A DNA stretch of 64,000 nt from positions 1,240,001 to 1,304,000 of the forward strand of contig JADWQD010000011.1 of NCBI GenBank assembly GCA_016110215.1, written 5' to 3'. The notes under the pieces are model-generated. The model worked only from the letters and a program-made list of their open reading frames with translations, made no database searches and had not been told where the DNA came from. Shown piece by piece: positions 45,299 through 55,472 of the stretch (its first letter is position 1; the number at the start of each line of letters is the position of its first letter). Position numbers and translations under genes: made by a program. This DNA is from Capronia americana (taxonomy: Eukaryota > Ascomycota > Eurotiomycetes > Chaetothyriales > Herpotrichiellaceae).

Positions 45299-47131
45299 TC
45301 ATCCTCGCTTCGCCAAATCCACATCGCTGTGCTCGCTTCCTTCGACATGCTGGATCTGAGGTCTTCGCCAACCTTTCTCCATGGTCTCGTGCATCACCTC
45401 GATCTCCAACGAGCCGTCGGCCGCTTCTCGCCCGGCCTTTGCTTTCCAGGTCTTGTACCACGGTCCCTCAAACAGTTCATCCATACTTTCCAACGGCACT
45501 CTCTTGGTCTCGGGCGCCCACAGGCTCAAAACCACGAGGCCGGTCCCACAAACAGCCGCCCAGAAGACATACGCCCCCCACACGTGTAGGCTGACCAGCA
45601 TGTTGGGGGTGACGCGGACCACGGCGAATTGGAAGAACCAGTGCAAGGCCATCGTGATGGCGTAGCAGATCCCTCGAAGCCGGGTGGGGAATATCTCGGT
45701 GGCGTAGATACTCTGGAGGATGCACAGTCCGATGGACCAGCCGAACGCGTATATGAAGACCGAGGCGATCGCGGCGTTTGACGCGGCCTCATTGTGTCCG
45801 CTGCCCGGTTGCGTGCCCATGTAGACGGCCATATAGACGTGTGTGAGCGTTTGCAAGGCAAGGCCAGAGATGAAGAGCGGCCGTCGGCCCATGCGGTCCA
45901 CCAGGAAGAAAGCCGTCAGCGTCGAGGCCAGGAGTTTGACAATCCCGTACGCTCCAGAGGCAACCAGGGCAACCGCGTCGCCCGTGATACCAGTATACTG
46001 GAAGATCTGCGAAGACTCTGTCAGCACTGCACCACACTGGAGGGCTCAAGGGATACCGACCGTTGGTATGTAGTAAGTAATCCCGTTGCCTCCAGACCAC
46101 TGAGCGAACGCTTGCATGGCGAGGGCCAGCAGGAAGCGACCACGATACCGCGGTGACCATATCTCCAGGAACAGATCTTTGGTAGACCGTTCCTGGCGGT
46201 CCAGCTCATTCGCCTGAATTTGTTGATGAAGCGAATCGAATTGGGCCAGGAGAATCGGGTCATCCGTGGACAGCCCCGTCAAGCGAGCCAGGACTTGCCG
46301 GGCCTCAGAGATGCGGCTCCTGGAAATGAGCCACCGCGGCGTCTCGCACAGCCAAAAGGAGCAGATGAAGGCCACGCCCATGGGAATCAATGGGATGGAT
46401 TGGACGAGGCGGTACTGCTCCCTCGTGTCCGGCATGGTTTTGCTTGCAGCGTACGAGATGAAGAATCCTGGAATGCGATCGTTAGATAGGGACAGACATA
46501 ATTGGGGATGATTTGACAGAGGTCACGAACCCAAGCTGAGAAACGACAGCAAAAAGACCATGTACAGACTGACGATCCATCCACGGGAGCGCGCAGGCGT
46601 CACTTCACTGAGGTAGATCGGCGTCACCACCGTCAGTGCTCCGGCACCCAAGCCACCCCAGATGCGACCGAACAACAGCAGTCCGTAGATGCCCGAGGAG
46701 AAGATCTGAACGGCGAGGCCACTGGCCCACACACCCGCGTAGATCCGCCAGGATGCCAGGCGTCCCCAGCGAAGAGAATCCAACAGCAGGGCAACCACAC
46801 AGCCGCAGGCAGCGCCGAGAACCCCAAAGGATGTGATGTTAGCCGTCCGGTTTGCAAGACCAGTGGCGTTGCCTGTCCAATGACTTTTTACCAGGTTGAA
46901 GTCTTCTTTGAAGGACCCGAGTGACACCGAGGAACTGTAGCCACCCTCATCGTAGCCTATTCGCACAATCGGGAATCAATCATTTTTACCCCTCCACGAT
47001 ATGTTGTAAGGCGAAGAACGAGCACACATACCTTTCGGTATACCGCCACAGGCGATGACCACGACAGACAAGAGATAGTATGGAACGAGCCGGCCAGGGG
47101 GCGCGGAGCCTTGTTGCTGGGGGACATGCAT
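45299..47131 (-). CDS. Sugar-porter-family MFS transporter
   Basis: Exons 47032-47131, 46531-46956, 46061-46467 and 45299-46006 give 546 residues. Sugar-porter marks: GYDEGGYSSSV after TM1, GRIWGGLGAGALTVVTPIYL with SEVTPARSRGW, FWLCETPRWLISRSR, FAQWSGGNGITYYIPTIFQY across intron 3, DRMGRRPLF, and WAPETKRVPLESMDELFEG at the end of TM12 (PETK). Twelve membrane segments. Compared with textbook sugar transporters the TM1 loop has DEGG instead of DxGV, so a non-hexose polyol or acid substrate (quinate, inositol or lactose-like) is possible. Introns of 75, 63 and 54 nt; the third has a GTCGGT donor. Divergent from the amidohydrolase gene, 459 bp apart. Confidence 0.88.
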
Positions 47132-47590
47132 TGCCGTCGTCCTATGTTTCTAGCATGAATTACTCCTTTAGTTGAGACAATGACCACAGGCTGCCACGGT
47201 CAAGAAACAAGATGGCAAGACAAAACAGCCAGGGCTCGATGCAGGTCGACATTGGTGCATTATAATAGGAAAGAAAAAGGTCTCATCCGGATGTTCTCCA
47301 TGTTTTCGGACAACGACCGAGCCCCACCCCAGATCAAGGCCTCGATTCTGGAGAACCCCCATGCAAATCATCTTCTTTTCGCACATCGCCCGAACCTGTA
47401 GGCGAAGACGAGGAGACCGGGCACGGAGAGGGGCGAGGCGGAGGGGGGAATTATATCTGCCGCTCGCGGGCAAGAACAGTTGCGAAGATGCGACGACCGA
47501 GCAAGCTCACCACGCTCTTTCCATTCTGATCTCGGGGCGTCTGACTTGAACAAGGCTGACAACACACCAGCACGACGCCAGGCCATCATC
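47132..47590. promoter_or_regulatory. Shared divergent promoter, sugar-type MFS / amidohydrolase
   Basis: 459 bp between two divergent start codons. No element is called; joint control is plausible from arrangement only. Confidence 0.5.
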
Positions 47591-48201
47591 ATGACATCGG
47601 ACCATGCATCATCCGACGTGGCGGCCGTGGACGTGGTGTCACGCACCAAGACACGACAGACCAGGGGCTCGAAACCGTCTCAACTGCCGCCGCGGTCGTG
47701 GGACAGCCACATGCACGTCTTTGAGCCTCACTCGCTCGACCACGACGCCGCGCCGTACCGGCCCATCCATTCGGATCTCTCGCGCGCGCTGGCCTTCGAA
47801 GCGAGGCTTGGCCTGCGCAACATCGTCCTGGTCCAGCCGTCCTGCTACGGACACGACAACGCGTACCTGTTGCAGGCGCTGAAGAAACTCGGGCCTCGCC
47901 GGGCGCGAGGAGTCGTGGCGTTCGATCCGCGTACGACCACCGTCCAAGACTTGCAGTCGTGGCACCGCTTGGGCGTGCGTGGCGTGCGAATCAACCTCAA
48001 GTCGGTCAACGCGACGACGGATCGCGCGGCCTTCGAGGCCCTTCTCACCCGCTACGCCGACGCCGTCCGTCCTCTGCGCTGGGTCGTCCAGCTGTACGTG
48101 CCCATGGAGCTCGCGGCGTGGCTCGAGGATCTGGCCGCCGTTCTCGACGTCAAGCTCTGTCTCGACCACTTTGGATGTCCTGACCTTTCCTTGGTGTCAA
48201 C

Positions 48202-48234
<33 letters not shown>

Positions 48235-48619
48235 TTCATCCCCTTCACCAATCGAAGCACCGACCGACCCGTACGAAATCCCGGGCTTTCGGTCCGTGAT
48301 CAACCTCTTGGCCCAAGGCAAGACGTACATCAAGTTCTCTGGAGCGTACCGAGTTTCCCAAGATCCGCATCTGCGAGACCTCACTCCGGTGGCAAAGGAA
48401 CTGCTTCGAGTTGCCGGTGCGAGTCGCATAGTCTTTGCCACGGATTGGCCTCACACCCGGTTCAACGGCTTGGACATTGCGCCTTTTGTGGAACAGTGTA
48501 TCCAATGGTGCGACCACGACGATGTCCTCATCAACCGCATTTTCCGGGGCACGGCAGAGGAATTGTGGGATGTCAAAGACCAGAGCTCGGATTCAGACTC
48601 GAATCGCGCGAATTTATAG
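47591..48619 (+). CDS. Amidohydrolase-2 family (2-pyrone-4,6-dicarboxylate lactonase-like) hydrolase
   Basis: Single exon, 342 residues. Metal-dependent TIM-barrel hydrolase of the amidohydrolase-2 (COG3618, LigI-like) group: WDSHMHVFEP carries the HxH metal ligands at the first strand, followed by VLVQPSCYGHDN, ARGVVAFDP, GVRGVRINL, LCLDHFGCPD and the terminal active-site segment FATDWPHTRFNG with the catalytic Asp. Members hydrolyse lactones such as 2-pyrone-4,6-dicarboxylate in aromatic catabolism, or related sugar lactones. The frame is open upstream to a TTG at 47480; ATG 47591 is the first ATG. A run of serines coded by TCG repeats sits in a loop after the DHFG strand. Neighbouring transporters and citrate-type carrier fit a catabolic role. 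Confidence 0.85.
48203..48232 (+). repeat. (TCG)10 coding microsatellite (poly-Ser)
   Basis: Ten pure TCG codons inside the amidohydrolase gene, extended by TCT, TCA and TCC serine codons. Confidence 0.95.
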
Positions 48620-48972
48620 CGTACGCTAGATCCCCTTGGTGTACTGGCATGTTGATAAGACCTTCCTTTGCGTCGACAGTATACAGAATCACGGTAATCC
48701 GGTGACGGGGCCCTCCACGTCCCAATGGCAGCCAAAGTTTCGAGTCTCATAGGATGGGATGTCAATCAAACGGAGTATACAAGACCTCTCAGCGGCAAAC
48801 GAAGATCTTCCGTTCAGCACGTCCTTCAAGAATTACGAATGACTTTTCGTGGTTCACAACGCTTTGCCTTGTGCCTGAACATTCTGAGAACCTTGCTGTG
48901 ACCGAACCGGTGCTGACGGCACTATTTCCCCTCCCGAAATGCACGTTGCAAACTTGAGGTCGCTGCCTAGAT
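48620..48972. other. Intergenic region between converging 3' ends
   Basis: No gene seen. Confidence 0.5.
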
Positions 48973-50019
48973 TTAGCCATCGGTCTTCTTGACTCGCTTC
49001 ACCTCGCCCTCCTTCTGCGTGAACTCCAAGAACTCTCGCTTCTTCTCGTCCATCTTCTTATCGTCAAGCCCGTCCTCCCACTTCACCAACACATTCTCAT
49101 CATCGTCGAGCAAGTCGCTCATATTGTCCAATCCTTTCCACTTCACAATGCCATCACCCTTGAACCCCTCTGTAACCCGCTGAGGATAGAACATGTGGCA
49201 GGAAGGTCGAAAGGCTTCGCGACCCTCGGGAGTGTTGATCCCCTTGACCAGTGGTGGGAAAAGCAGGATCATGTTGCGGCCTTCGTCCATGATAGGGGAG
49301 CGGCAATAGGCACAGGAGACCTTGCACGGGAGGTGGTGGCTGGTGGATTTCGCCGACGGGTCGTACCAGCCTAGTTCATGGTGGCCATTTGTGAAGTTGA
49401 TGTCGGATTTGTGGAAGATGGCGGCCCACTGGAAGGGTGCCTGTAGAGGTGGTCAGCTTGGTATTCGAGGGTGTAGCATCCCGCCAAAGAACTGGCTGGA
49501 CGGGGTCTCAACGCGCGCAATGGTACGTACACCGTGCAGTCTCTGGCAAGTCGTGCAATGGCAATATTTCGCCGCCAACGGTTTCTCCCTACTCAACTGA
49601 TATGTAACTTTCCCACAATGGCACGCCCCCTCCCACTTGACGGGGAACTTCTCATTCTTCTCGACGTCATGAACCGCGTAGGGTTCGCGATGCTTCCACT
49701 CGTCTATGTCTCGATCGGTCCGAGAACCGGCCTGGTGCTGGTGAGAATCTTCTTTGTCTCCTGTTTTCTTCGACGGCACATGGTCTTGCTCTTTGCTCAT
49801 TTTGGCGGTGGTGAAGGTACGCTTGGGTTGAGAGAGTGAAACGAAAGTGAGGTGGGAGGAAGTGAGTTGGGAATGACAGAAGCGAGATTTAGGCGAGATC
49901 GAAGTGAGTTCCCTCACATGAACTTTAGGAAATGAAGGGGCAATCCGTGTGAGCTGTCCTGTAGACAATCCTTGAGGGTGCAGCTGGCTACCAAGACGAA
50001 GAAAAGTTCTGGAGCTCAT
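48973..50019 (-). CDS. GFA/CENP-V-type zinc protein (Mss4-like fold), possible mitochondrial form
   Basis: Exons 49531-50019 and 48973-49440 (90-nt intron) give 318 residues from ATG 50019, or 245 from ATG 49800. The core is the glutathione-dependent formaldehyde-activating (GFA/DUF636) zinc domain: WEGACHCGKVTYQL, KYCHCTTCQRLHG and CKVSCAYCRSPI supply the metal cysteines; the C-terminal half is acidic/lysine-rich. Despite the family name most fungal members have no proven activity. The first 73 residues are rich in Ser, Arg and Thr and almost free of acidic residues, ending SLSQPKRTFTTAKM, which looks like a mitochondrial presequence; MSKEQDHV would start a cytosolic form. Compartment is therefore uncertain. 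Confidence 0.8.
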
Positions 50020-50540
50020 GAGGGAACAACGGAAATAATTGAGGCCAAGGGCTACTTCAGAGAAATGGAAGCACGCACCTTCACCTCCGGCACACGATCA
50101 CTGTCCATCACTTTCGTCTGCTAATGGCTCGCCGAAGGACTTTATTGCAGCGGATTAATGGCCCGGTGGAGCCGCCTGGACGTCACGGGGGACAGTGCTT
50201 TTGATTGCGTCCTCTCTCTACTCGATCCGGGCGGTTGTGTACTCGTAGTGTCGCATCAGGATGATGACAGGTGAGGCTGTACCATATCGAGGCGACAATG
50301 ATGCTCTCAGGCACTCAATGACGGCATGACTTGCGACCGCATGGCTGCTCCGTCACCTTTGACTTCCCCAGAAAGCCAGTCTAGCATGACATCATAGACC
50401 AGTGTGGAGTCCTGCGCCAATCACAGGCAGCGATTTGCGGCGTCCTCCGAAGCCTGCGGTCTTCGTTTTCGAACCTCAGCCTCGCTCAGCCTCGCTCACT
50501 CCGCTCAGCTAAAGAGTTGGTTGACACAAGTAATCAATCA
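50020..50540. other. Intergenic region, no gene seen
   Basis: Promoter side of the GFA-type gene and 3' side of PRP6. A cctcagcctcgctcagcctcgctc repeat-like patch occurs near 50475-50500. Confidence 0.45.
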
Positions 50541-53501
50541 CTAACTGATCAACTCCTTTTGCTCCAGCTGCTGCATCACCTCCAGCAACACCTCTTTCGT
50601 ACTCAAGTATGCATTCTTCGGATCCTTCCTCACTCGCTGCCAGACCTCACCATGCTTGGGCTCGTTCGCAATGCACTTGGCAATAACATCCTCCCTCTTC
50701 TCTTCCGTGCCGTGCTGCGTGAGGAATTTCAGGTACCAAGCCCACGTGTCTCCCAGGTCGGCATCTAGAACGATAGCTTTCTCGAACCAATTCATTGCTT
50801 TATCGAGCTTGCGTTCACTCCAGAAGATGCGCGCGACCGTGACGAACAGGACCGGGTCGTTGTCCACGGCTTTGATGGCTTCCAGCGACAGCGGTTTTCG
50901 CTGCGTCCGCGGCTGCAAATTCCAGATATTTTCGGACCAGAGAAGACCTGATTTCGGGCATTCTTGCTGTGCCTTGGACATCAAGATCTTGGCTTGTTGG
51001 ATATTCGGCGGCTTAGCCTTGAGCTCGACTCGGACACTTTCTGCCCATAGTTCTGCATTCTTCGGATTCTGGAGTCGAGCTCGATCGAGGACGGATCTTG
51101 CTTTGATGATGATGCCCTCTTTCTGTTCTAGTCTTGCCGCAAGAAGCCATAGAGGTACAGCCTTGGGACATTGTCGCGTGCCCTGCGCGTAAGCCTCTCG
51201 TGCCTGGGGAACCATGCGTTTCTCCTCGTAGATTTGCCCCTTCATCATCCATAGCTTAGCACTTCGGGGAAAGCGTGTCTCTTTCTTGTCGATCACCCTC
51301 GATGTCAAGCCCTGAAGGACTAGATCGAGTGCAATATCAATATTGCCCAACTGCCTCTCGTACGCTGCACTCTTGTACCATACGCGTTCGGTTGGTGCCT
51401 CCTGCCTGGCGGTTGCAAGCAGCTCGCGTGCCTGGTCAACTTGCTTCGCGTCAGCCTCCAACTTGACGGCCGCCAACCAAATCTCTTCGTTATTGGGATT
51501 CTGGTTGAAGGCTTTGCCGAGCACGCGGCGGGCATCGTCGACTTGACCAGCATGCCATTTCTCGCGCGCAAGTTGCAGCCAAAGATCTTCTGATTGCGGA
51601 CAAGCTTCGACGGCCTTTTCCAGGACTTGCCACAGGGCGTCTTTCGTGCCGTGATTCCTCTCTAGATCAGCAGCCGCAAGCCACAGCGACCTGGCAGTGG
51701 GAAACACACGCAAAGCATATGCGTAGATTGCTCTGGCGGTCTCGTACTTTCCTCGTCCGATACTCGCCTTGGCATCGTCTATGAAGATCTCCTTTCGATC
51801 GTCGTCCTCGTCCAAGGACCAACCGAGAGTTTCTCGAATGATAGCACCACAAGTCAGGATAGCACCCTCGGTTTCACACTTCTCAGCCTGCTCGATCCAT
51901 TCTTCGCGCTTGAGCATGGCACCTTCCTTCACCAGCGCCTTGACAGCACGGTTCATGATGTTGACTTTATTGGCGTTGCCAATCTGTTCTTGCAGTCGTG
52001 CTGCGGCAATCCAGATTTCGTAGCTAGTAGGCACAGCTTTTCTAGCCTTGTTGAGCACGGCCTGAGCATTCTCAGGGGTCTCAAGATGTGCAAGAGCAAG
52101 CCAGAGCTCAACTGATAGCGGTATGATCTCGGTGGCCTTGGCAAGCAACAGCCTCGCATCTTCCGGATCTTCTTCCAGGTTGACAGCCTCCTTCCAGATT
52201 GCGACGGACTGCGGGATATGGTCAATCGCTTGACGAAGAACCCGCTTCTTTGCCCGAGGGTCCGTCTCCAGCTTCATAGCCTCGATCCACAGCCTCGTTG
52301 ATCGTTCGTTGTTCTTGATCGCGTTCGCGGCGATGATCTTCGCATTGTGTCCTTCGTTGAGCCGAATATTCTCCAGCCACGCATCCTCGCTCTTGGGACA
52401 CATCTCACAGCCTTGAGCCATCTTCTTCCGTGCCGCGACGATCTTGCCGGCGTATTCTTCCAATCGGGCAGCCGCAATCCAGGCTGGAGCGTGTTTCGGA
52501 TTCGTCCTGATGACCGAATCAAGGAGTTCTCGGACTCTCTCGATCTCGCCGAGCTGCACCTTGGATGGGTCGAATTGCGCGGTGTCGAGACTCGTGAGGT
52601 AGCCCTTCGGATCAATGGTAGTGGCCGTTCCTGTGCCAGCATCGGCCTTTGCCGCTCTGTCCAATCTAGTCTGGAGCACCCTGTCTCGAGCGGCACCAAT
52701 ATCGGCAAAGTTTGTCATCGTCCCGTCCCTGTTGTCGGCACTTGTCACGGCACCATCAGGATCTCCATCTTGCACACTGGTGGAGAGCTCGCCTGCATCT
52801 CGTGCTCTTGCGAGGACGCTGTCAGGTACAGCATAGGACCGCTGGCTCATCCGCTGCTGTTTAGCGCGTCGATTCTTTCCAGTCAGATCGCCCGGGTCGG
52901 GGATACTCGCCCAGTCGTCGTCGGTCAGCGTGGCAAGACCTCGTTTCAGATCGGCGAACTGCTCGGTAATCTTCGGATTGTTGCGCTCATATTCTTCAAG
53001 TTCTTCTCGCTCTCGTTCTTCCCTAGAGGACGGCGCAGGCATCATGTCGGTAATCTGTTCATTCCCATGTGGCAAAGATAAACCAAATGTCTCGAGTCGG
53101 ACGGGGAGGGCACAAGGGAAATGGTGTAGTACTAACCTAGGTCTCTTCCGGCGTTTGAGCATCCTCTCATCTACGTCCTGGTAGATCCGGTCCGCCTCGT
53201 CATCATCTTGTGTGAACGTGCCGGAAGCGAACAGCCCGGTTTCGTTATCGGGGTCAGCGAATCGATCGTCGTCTCCTTCGTCTTCTTGTTCTGGTTTCTT
53301 TGCAGTGGCGCCGTACGCGGTGGGAGGTGCGGCACCGAGTTGCTGAGCTCGTTTGGCGAGAGCCTCTTGGATCTGTTCTGCACTCGGACCATCTCGAGCA
53401 GGACCGAGATCGGATCGTGTGGTGAAGCCGGTTGCGCCTCGACCTAGACCTGCGACGTAGTTTTCAGGTGCTTGTTGGTTGAGAAAATCACGTCGCGACA
53501 T
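50541..53501 (-). CDS. PRP6: Pre-mRNA splicing factor PRP6 (U4/U6.U5 tri-snRNP HAT-repeat protein)
   Basis: Exons 53137-53501 and 50541-53022 give 948 residues. PRP6 bridges U5 and U4/U6 in the tri-snRNP. The N-terminal PRP1 domain is clear (MSRRDFLNQQAPENYVAGLG, GRGATGFTTRSDLGPA, ADRIYQDVDERMLKRRKRP; later NPKITEQFADLKRGL and DDWASIPDPGD), followed by about 18 HAT/TPR-like helical repeats with W and E/A positions (APAWIAAARLEEYAGKI, CPKSEDAWLENIRLNEGHNA, LWLQLAREKWHAGQ). The 114-nt intron has no stop in frame, so unspliced RNA would read through with 38 extra residues; splicing restores RRKRPREEREREELEEYERN. ATG 53501 is the conserved start; the codon at 53510 is TTG. Divergent from DIM1. 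Confidence 0.94.
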   Translation of the reverse strand: MSRRDFLNQQAPENYVAGLGRGATGFTTRSDLGPARDGPSAEQIQEALAKRAQQLGAAPPTAYGATAKKPEQEDEGDDDRFADPDNETGLFASGTFTQDDDEADRIYQDVDERMLKRRKRPRLVLHHFPCALPVRLETFGLSLPHGNEQITDMMPAPSSREEREREELEEYERNNPKITEQFADLKRGLATLTDDDWASIPDPGDLTGKNRRAKQQRMSQRSYAVPDSVLARARDAGELSTSVQDGDPDGAVTSADNRDGTMTNFADIGAARDRVLQTRLDRAAKADAGTGTATTIDPKGYLTSLDTAQFDPSKVQLGEIERVRELLDSVIRTNPKHAPAWIAAARLEEYAGKIVAARKKMAQGCEMCPKSEDAWLENIRLNEGHNAKIIAANAIKNNERSTRLWIEAMKLETDPRAKKRVLRQAIDHIPQSVAIWKEAVNLEEDPEDARLLLAKATEIIPLSVELWLALAHLETPENAQAVLNKARKAVPTSYEIWIAAARLQEQIGNANKVNIMNRAVKALVKEGAMLKREEWIEQAEKCETEGAILTCGAIIRETLGWSLDEDDDRKEIFIDDAKASIGRGKYETARAIYAYALRVFPTARSLWLAAADLERNHGTKDALWQVLEKAVEACPQSEDLWLQLAREKWHAGQVDDARRVLGKAFNQNPNNEEIWLAAVKLEADAKQVDQARELLATARQEAPTERVWYKSAAYERQLGNIDIALDLVLQGLTSRVIDKKETRFPRSAKLWMMKGQIYEEKRMVPQAREAYAQGTRQCPKAVPLWLLAARLEQKEGIIIKARSVLDRARLQNPKNAELWAESVRVELKAKPPNIQQAKILMSKAQQECPKSGLLWSENIWNLQPRTQRKPLSLEAIKAVDNDPVLFVTVARIFWSERKLDKAMNWFEKAIVLDADLGDTWAWYLKFLTQHGTEEKREDVIAKCIANEPKHGEVWQRVRKDPKNAYLSTKEVLLEVMQQLEQKELIS

Positions 53502-53858
53502 GATGAACAACGGGTGGCGTCAGGGAGCGCCCTGAGACTAATATCTAGGTAGCCAGATCAAAATGACAAGTAGGAAGACTGCTGGTGGGAGAATGGAAGA
53601 GGATGATTCTTTTGAGTCGACGGGCACGCTGTCGCTGTCGCTGTCGCCTTGAACTGCATTTGAGTTTCGCGTAAAGCGAAAGTGAATCGCAGCCACAAAA
53701 GTTTCTGCCACTTTTCACCGCCAAACACTCCACCAAAAAAGTTGGGTGCGTATTCATGCCCGTCCTTGTAGCGTGCAGTCTGCGTCGCTCTACTAGTACA
53801 TCGTCCTTTGGGCTGCTGTGACTCTCTGTCCAAACCACCGTCAAGAGAGCTGCCCAAA
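53502..53858. promoter_or_regulatory. Shared divergent promoter, PRP6 / DIM1
   Basis: 357 bp between the two start codons; includes a gctgtcgctgtcgctgtcg repeat around 53626-53646. No element is called. Confidence 0.5.
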
Positions 53859-55067
53859 ATGCCGAAAGTCAACTCGCGAAAGCGCCCCGGCGCATCGTCC
53901 TCGTCCTCGTCCTCGCCCTACAATAAACCTCCTGCCACGGGCCCCTCCTCCGCTTCCAACGCAATCTTCCGCATGAACACGACCCTCGGCCAGCACGTAC
54001 TGAAAAACCCCGGCGTCGCTCAGGCGATCGTCGACAAAGCCGCCCTAAAACAGTCCGACATCGTACTAGAAGTTGGCCCCGGCAGCGGCAACCTCACAGT
54101 GAAAATCCTCGAAAAGGCGAAGAAATGCGTCGCCGTGGAATTGGACCCCCGCATGGCTGCCGAAGTGACGAAACGAGTTCAAGGCACGAGTATGCAGAAA
54201 CGGCTAGATGTCGTGTTGGGCGATGTAATCAAGACGGATCCGCTGCCCTACTTCGACGTGTGTATATCCAACACGCCGTACCAGATCTCCAGTCCCCTGG
54301 TATTTAAACTTTTGGCGCACAATCCGCCGGCCAGGGTCTGTATATTGATGTTCCAGCGCGAGTTCGCCATGCGGCTGTTCGCGAAACCAGGAGACAAACT
54401 CTACAGTCGGTTGAGCGTGAATGCGCAAATGTGGGCCAAGATCGACCATATCATGAAAGTCGGCAAGAACAACTTCAAGCCACCGCCTCAAGTGGAGTCG
54501 AGCGTCGTGAGGCTCGTGCCGAAGAACCCAAGACCGAATATCAGCTACGAGGAGTGGGATGGCCTGTTACGGATATGCTTTGTGCGCAAGAACAAGACAC
54601 TAAGGGCGAATTTCTTGGGCACAAACAGCGTTCTGAGTATACTCGAACGGAACTACCGCACGTTCTGTGCTCAGAATAATATCCCTCTCGAAGATGGCCC
54701 GGCCGAGGAATCTACGGTAATGGAAGTGGAAAACTTTGACGAAGAGCCCGAACAGGATCTCGAAGGTGACGAAGGAGAGGAATGGGGTGGCTTCATGGAC
54801 GTCGACGACGAGGAAGACTCTCTGCCCACTTTCCTGAAAGAACAATTAGCATCAAAGTCCCAACTGCCAGACCGGACACCATCCCGCAAAAAGCGCGATA
54901 AGGTGTTTCTCCTCGTGCGAGAAAAAGTTCGGTCAGTCCTTGAAGACAAGGCAGAATTGGCAGATAAGAGGGCTCGTATGTGCGACGAGGCCGACTTCCT
55001 GAAACTTCTCTACCTCTTCAACTTGGAGGGCATTCATTTTCTGGGCATCAAACATGGCGGAGAGTAG
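53859..55067 (+). CDS. DIM1: 18S rRNA dimethyladenosine transferase DIM1
   Basis: Single exon, 402 residues. DIM1 dimethylates the two adjacent adenosines near the 3' end of 18S rRNA and is needed for 40S maturation (KsgA/Dim1 family). Visible motifs: NTTLGQHVLKNPGVAQAIVD, SAM motif I LEVGPGSGNLTVKIL, acidic residue at the end of strand 2 (VAVELDPRMA), GDVIKTDPLPYFD, and the catalytic NTPYQISSPLVFKLL, the eukaryotic form of N-L-P-Y. The C-terminal domain ends NLEGIHFLGIKHGGE. An acidic insertion (EEPEQDLEGDEGEEWGGFMD, about residues 307-326) and a Ser-rich N-terminus are common in fungal members. ATG 53859 (MPKVNSRKR) is used; the upstream codon at 53808 is TTG. Confidence 0.95.
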   Translation: MPKVNSRKRPGASSSSSSSPYNKPPATGPSSASNAIFRMNTTLGQHVLKNPGVAQAIVDKAALKQSDIVLEVGPGSGNLTVKILEKAKKCVAVELDPRMAAEVTKRVQGTSMQKRLDVVLGDVIKTDPLPYFDVCISNTPYQISSPLVFKLLAHNPPARVCILMFQREFAMRLFAKPGDKLYSRLSVNAQMWAKIDHIMKVGKNNFKPPPQVESSVVRLVPKNPRPNISYEEWDGLLRICFVRKNKTLRANFLGTNSVLSILERNYRTFCAQNNIPLEDGPAEESTVMEVENFDEEPEQDLEGDEGEEWGGFMDVDDEEDSLPTFLKEQLASKSQLPDRTPSRKKRDKVFLLVREKVRSVLEDKAELADKRARMCDEADFLKLLYLFNLEGIHFLGIKHGGE

Positions 55068-55472
55068 CCGGTACTCGAGGGAAGGCAAGAGAAAAGCTCA
55101 CATTTGCGAATATGCTGGGCGTCCGGAATCAAGCATTTACTTGAAAATGCCCTGTAGACGGTGTTTCTGGTGCACATGAGGGCATGGATCACTTTAGCAC
55201 GTGCTACAGGCATGTTGCTCTCGTGAAGGAAAATGAACGCGGATTGCCATGTTTTGGACAACTCCAGCGTGAAGCCATCTGGGCTTGAAGGCGCGGCATC
55301 TGCAACGACTGAGACGAATCACTGCAGCTAACGAAGATAGATACCCCAGGGTCGGAAAGACAGAAATGAACTGAAATCTCAAGGTCGTCATTCATCAATT
55401 CTTTACAATATCAGTGATATGCAGTTTCTAACACACCCACCTCATGATCCAGCGTATGTCTCTAGTCAACAG
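55068..55472. other. Intergenic region between converging 3' ends
   Basis: No gene seen between DIM1 (+) and the glucanase gene (-). Confidence 0.5.

Noticed and set aside
50541..53510. Uninterrupted 989-residue reading of PRP6
   Set aside because: The extra 38 residues split a conserved charged helix; a consensus GTTAGT donor and CTCTAG acceptor remove them exactly, and the codon at 53510 is TTG.
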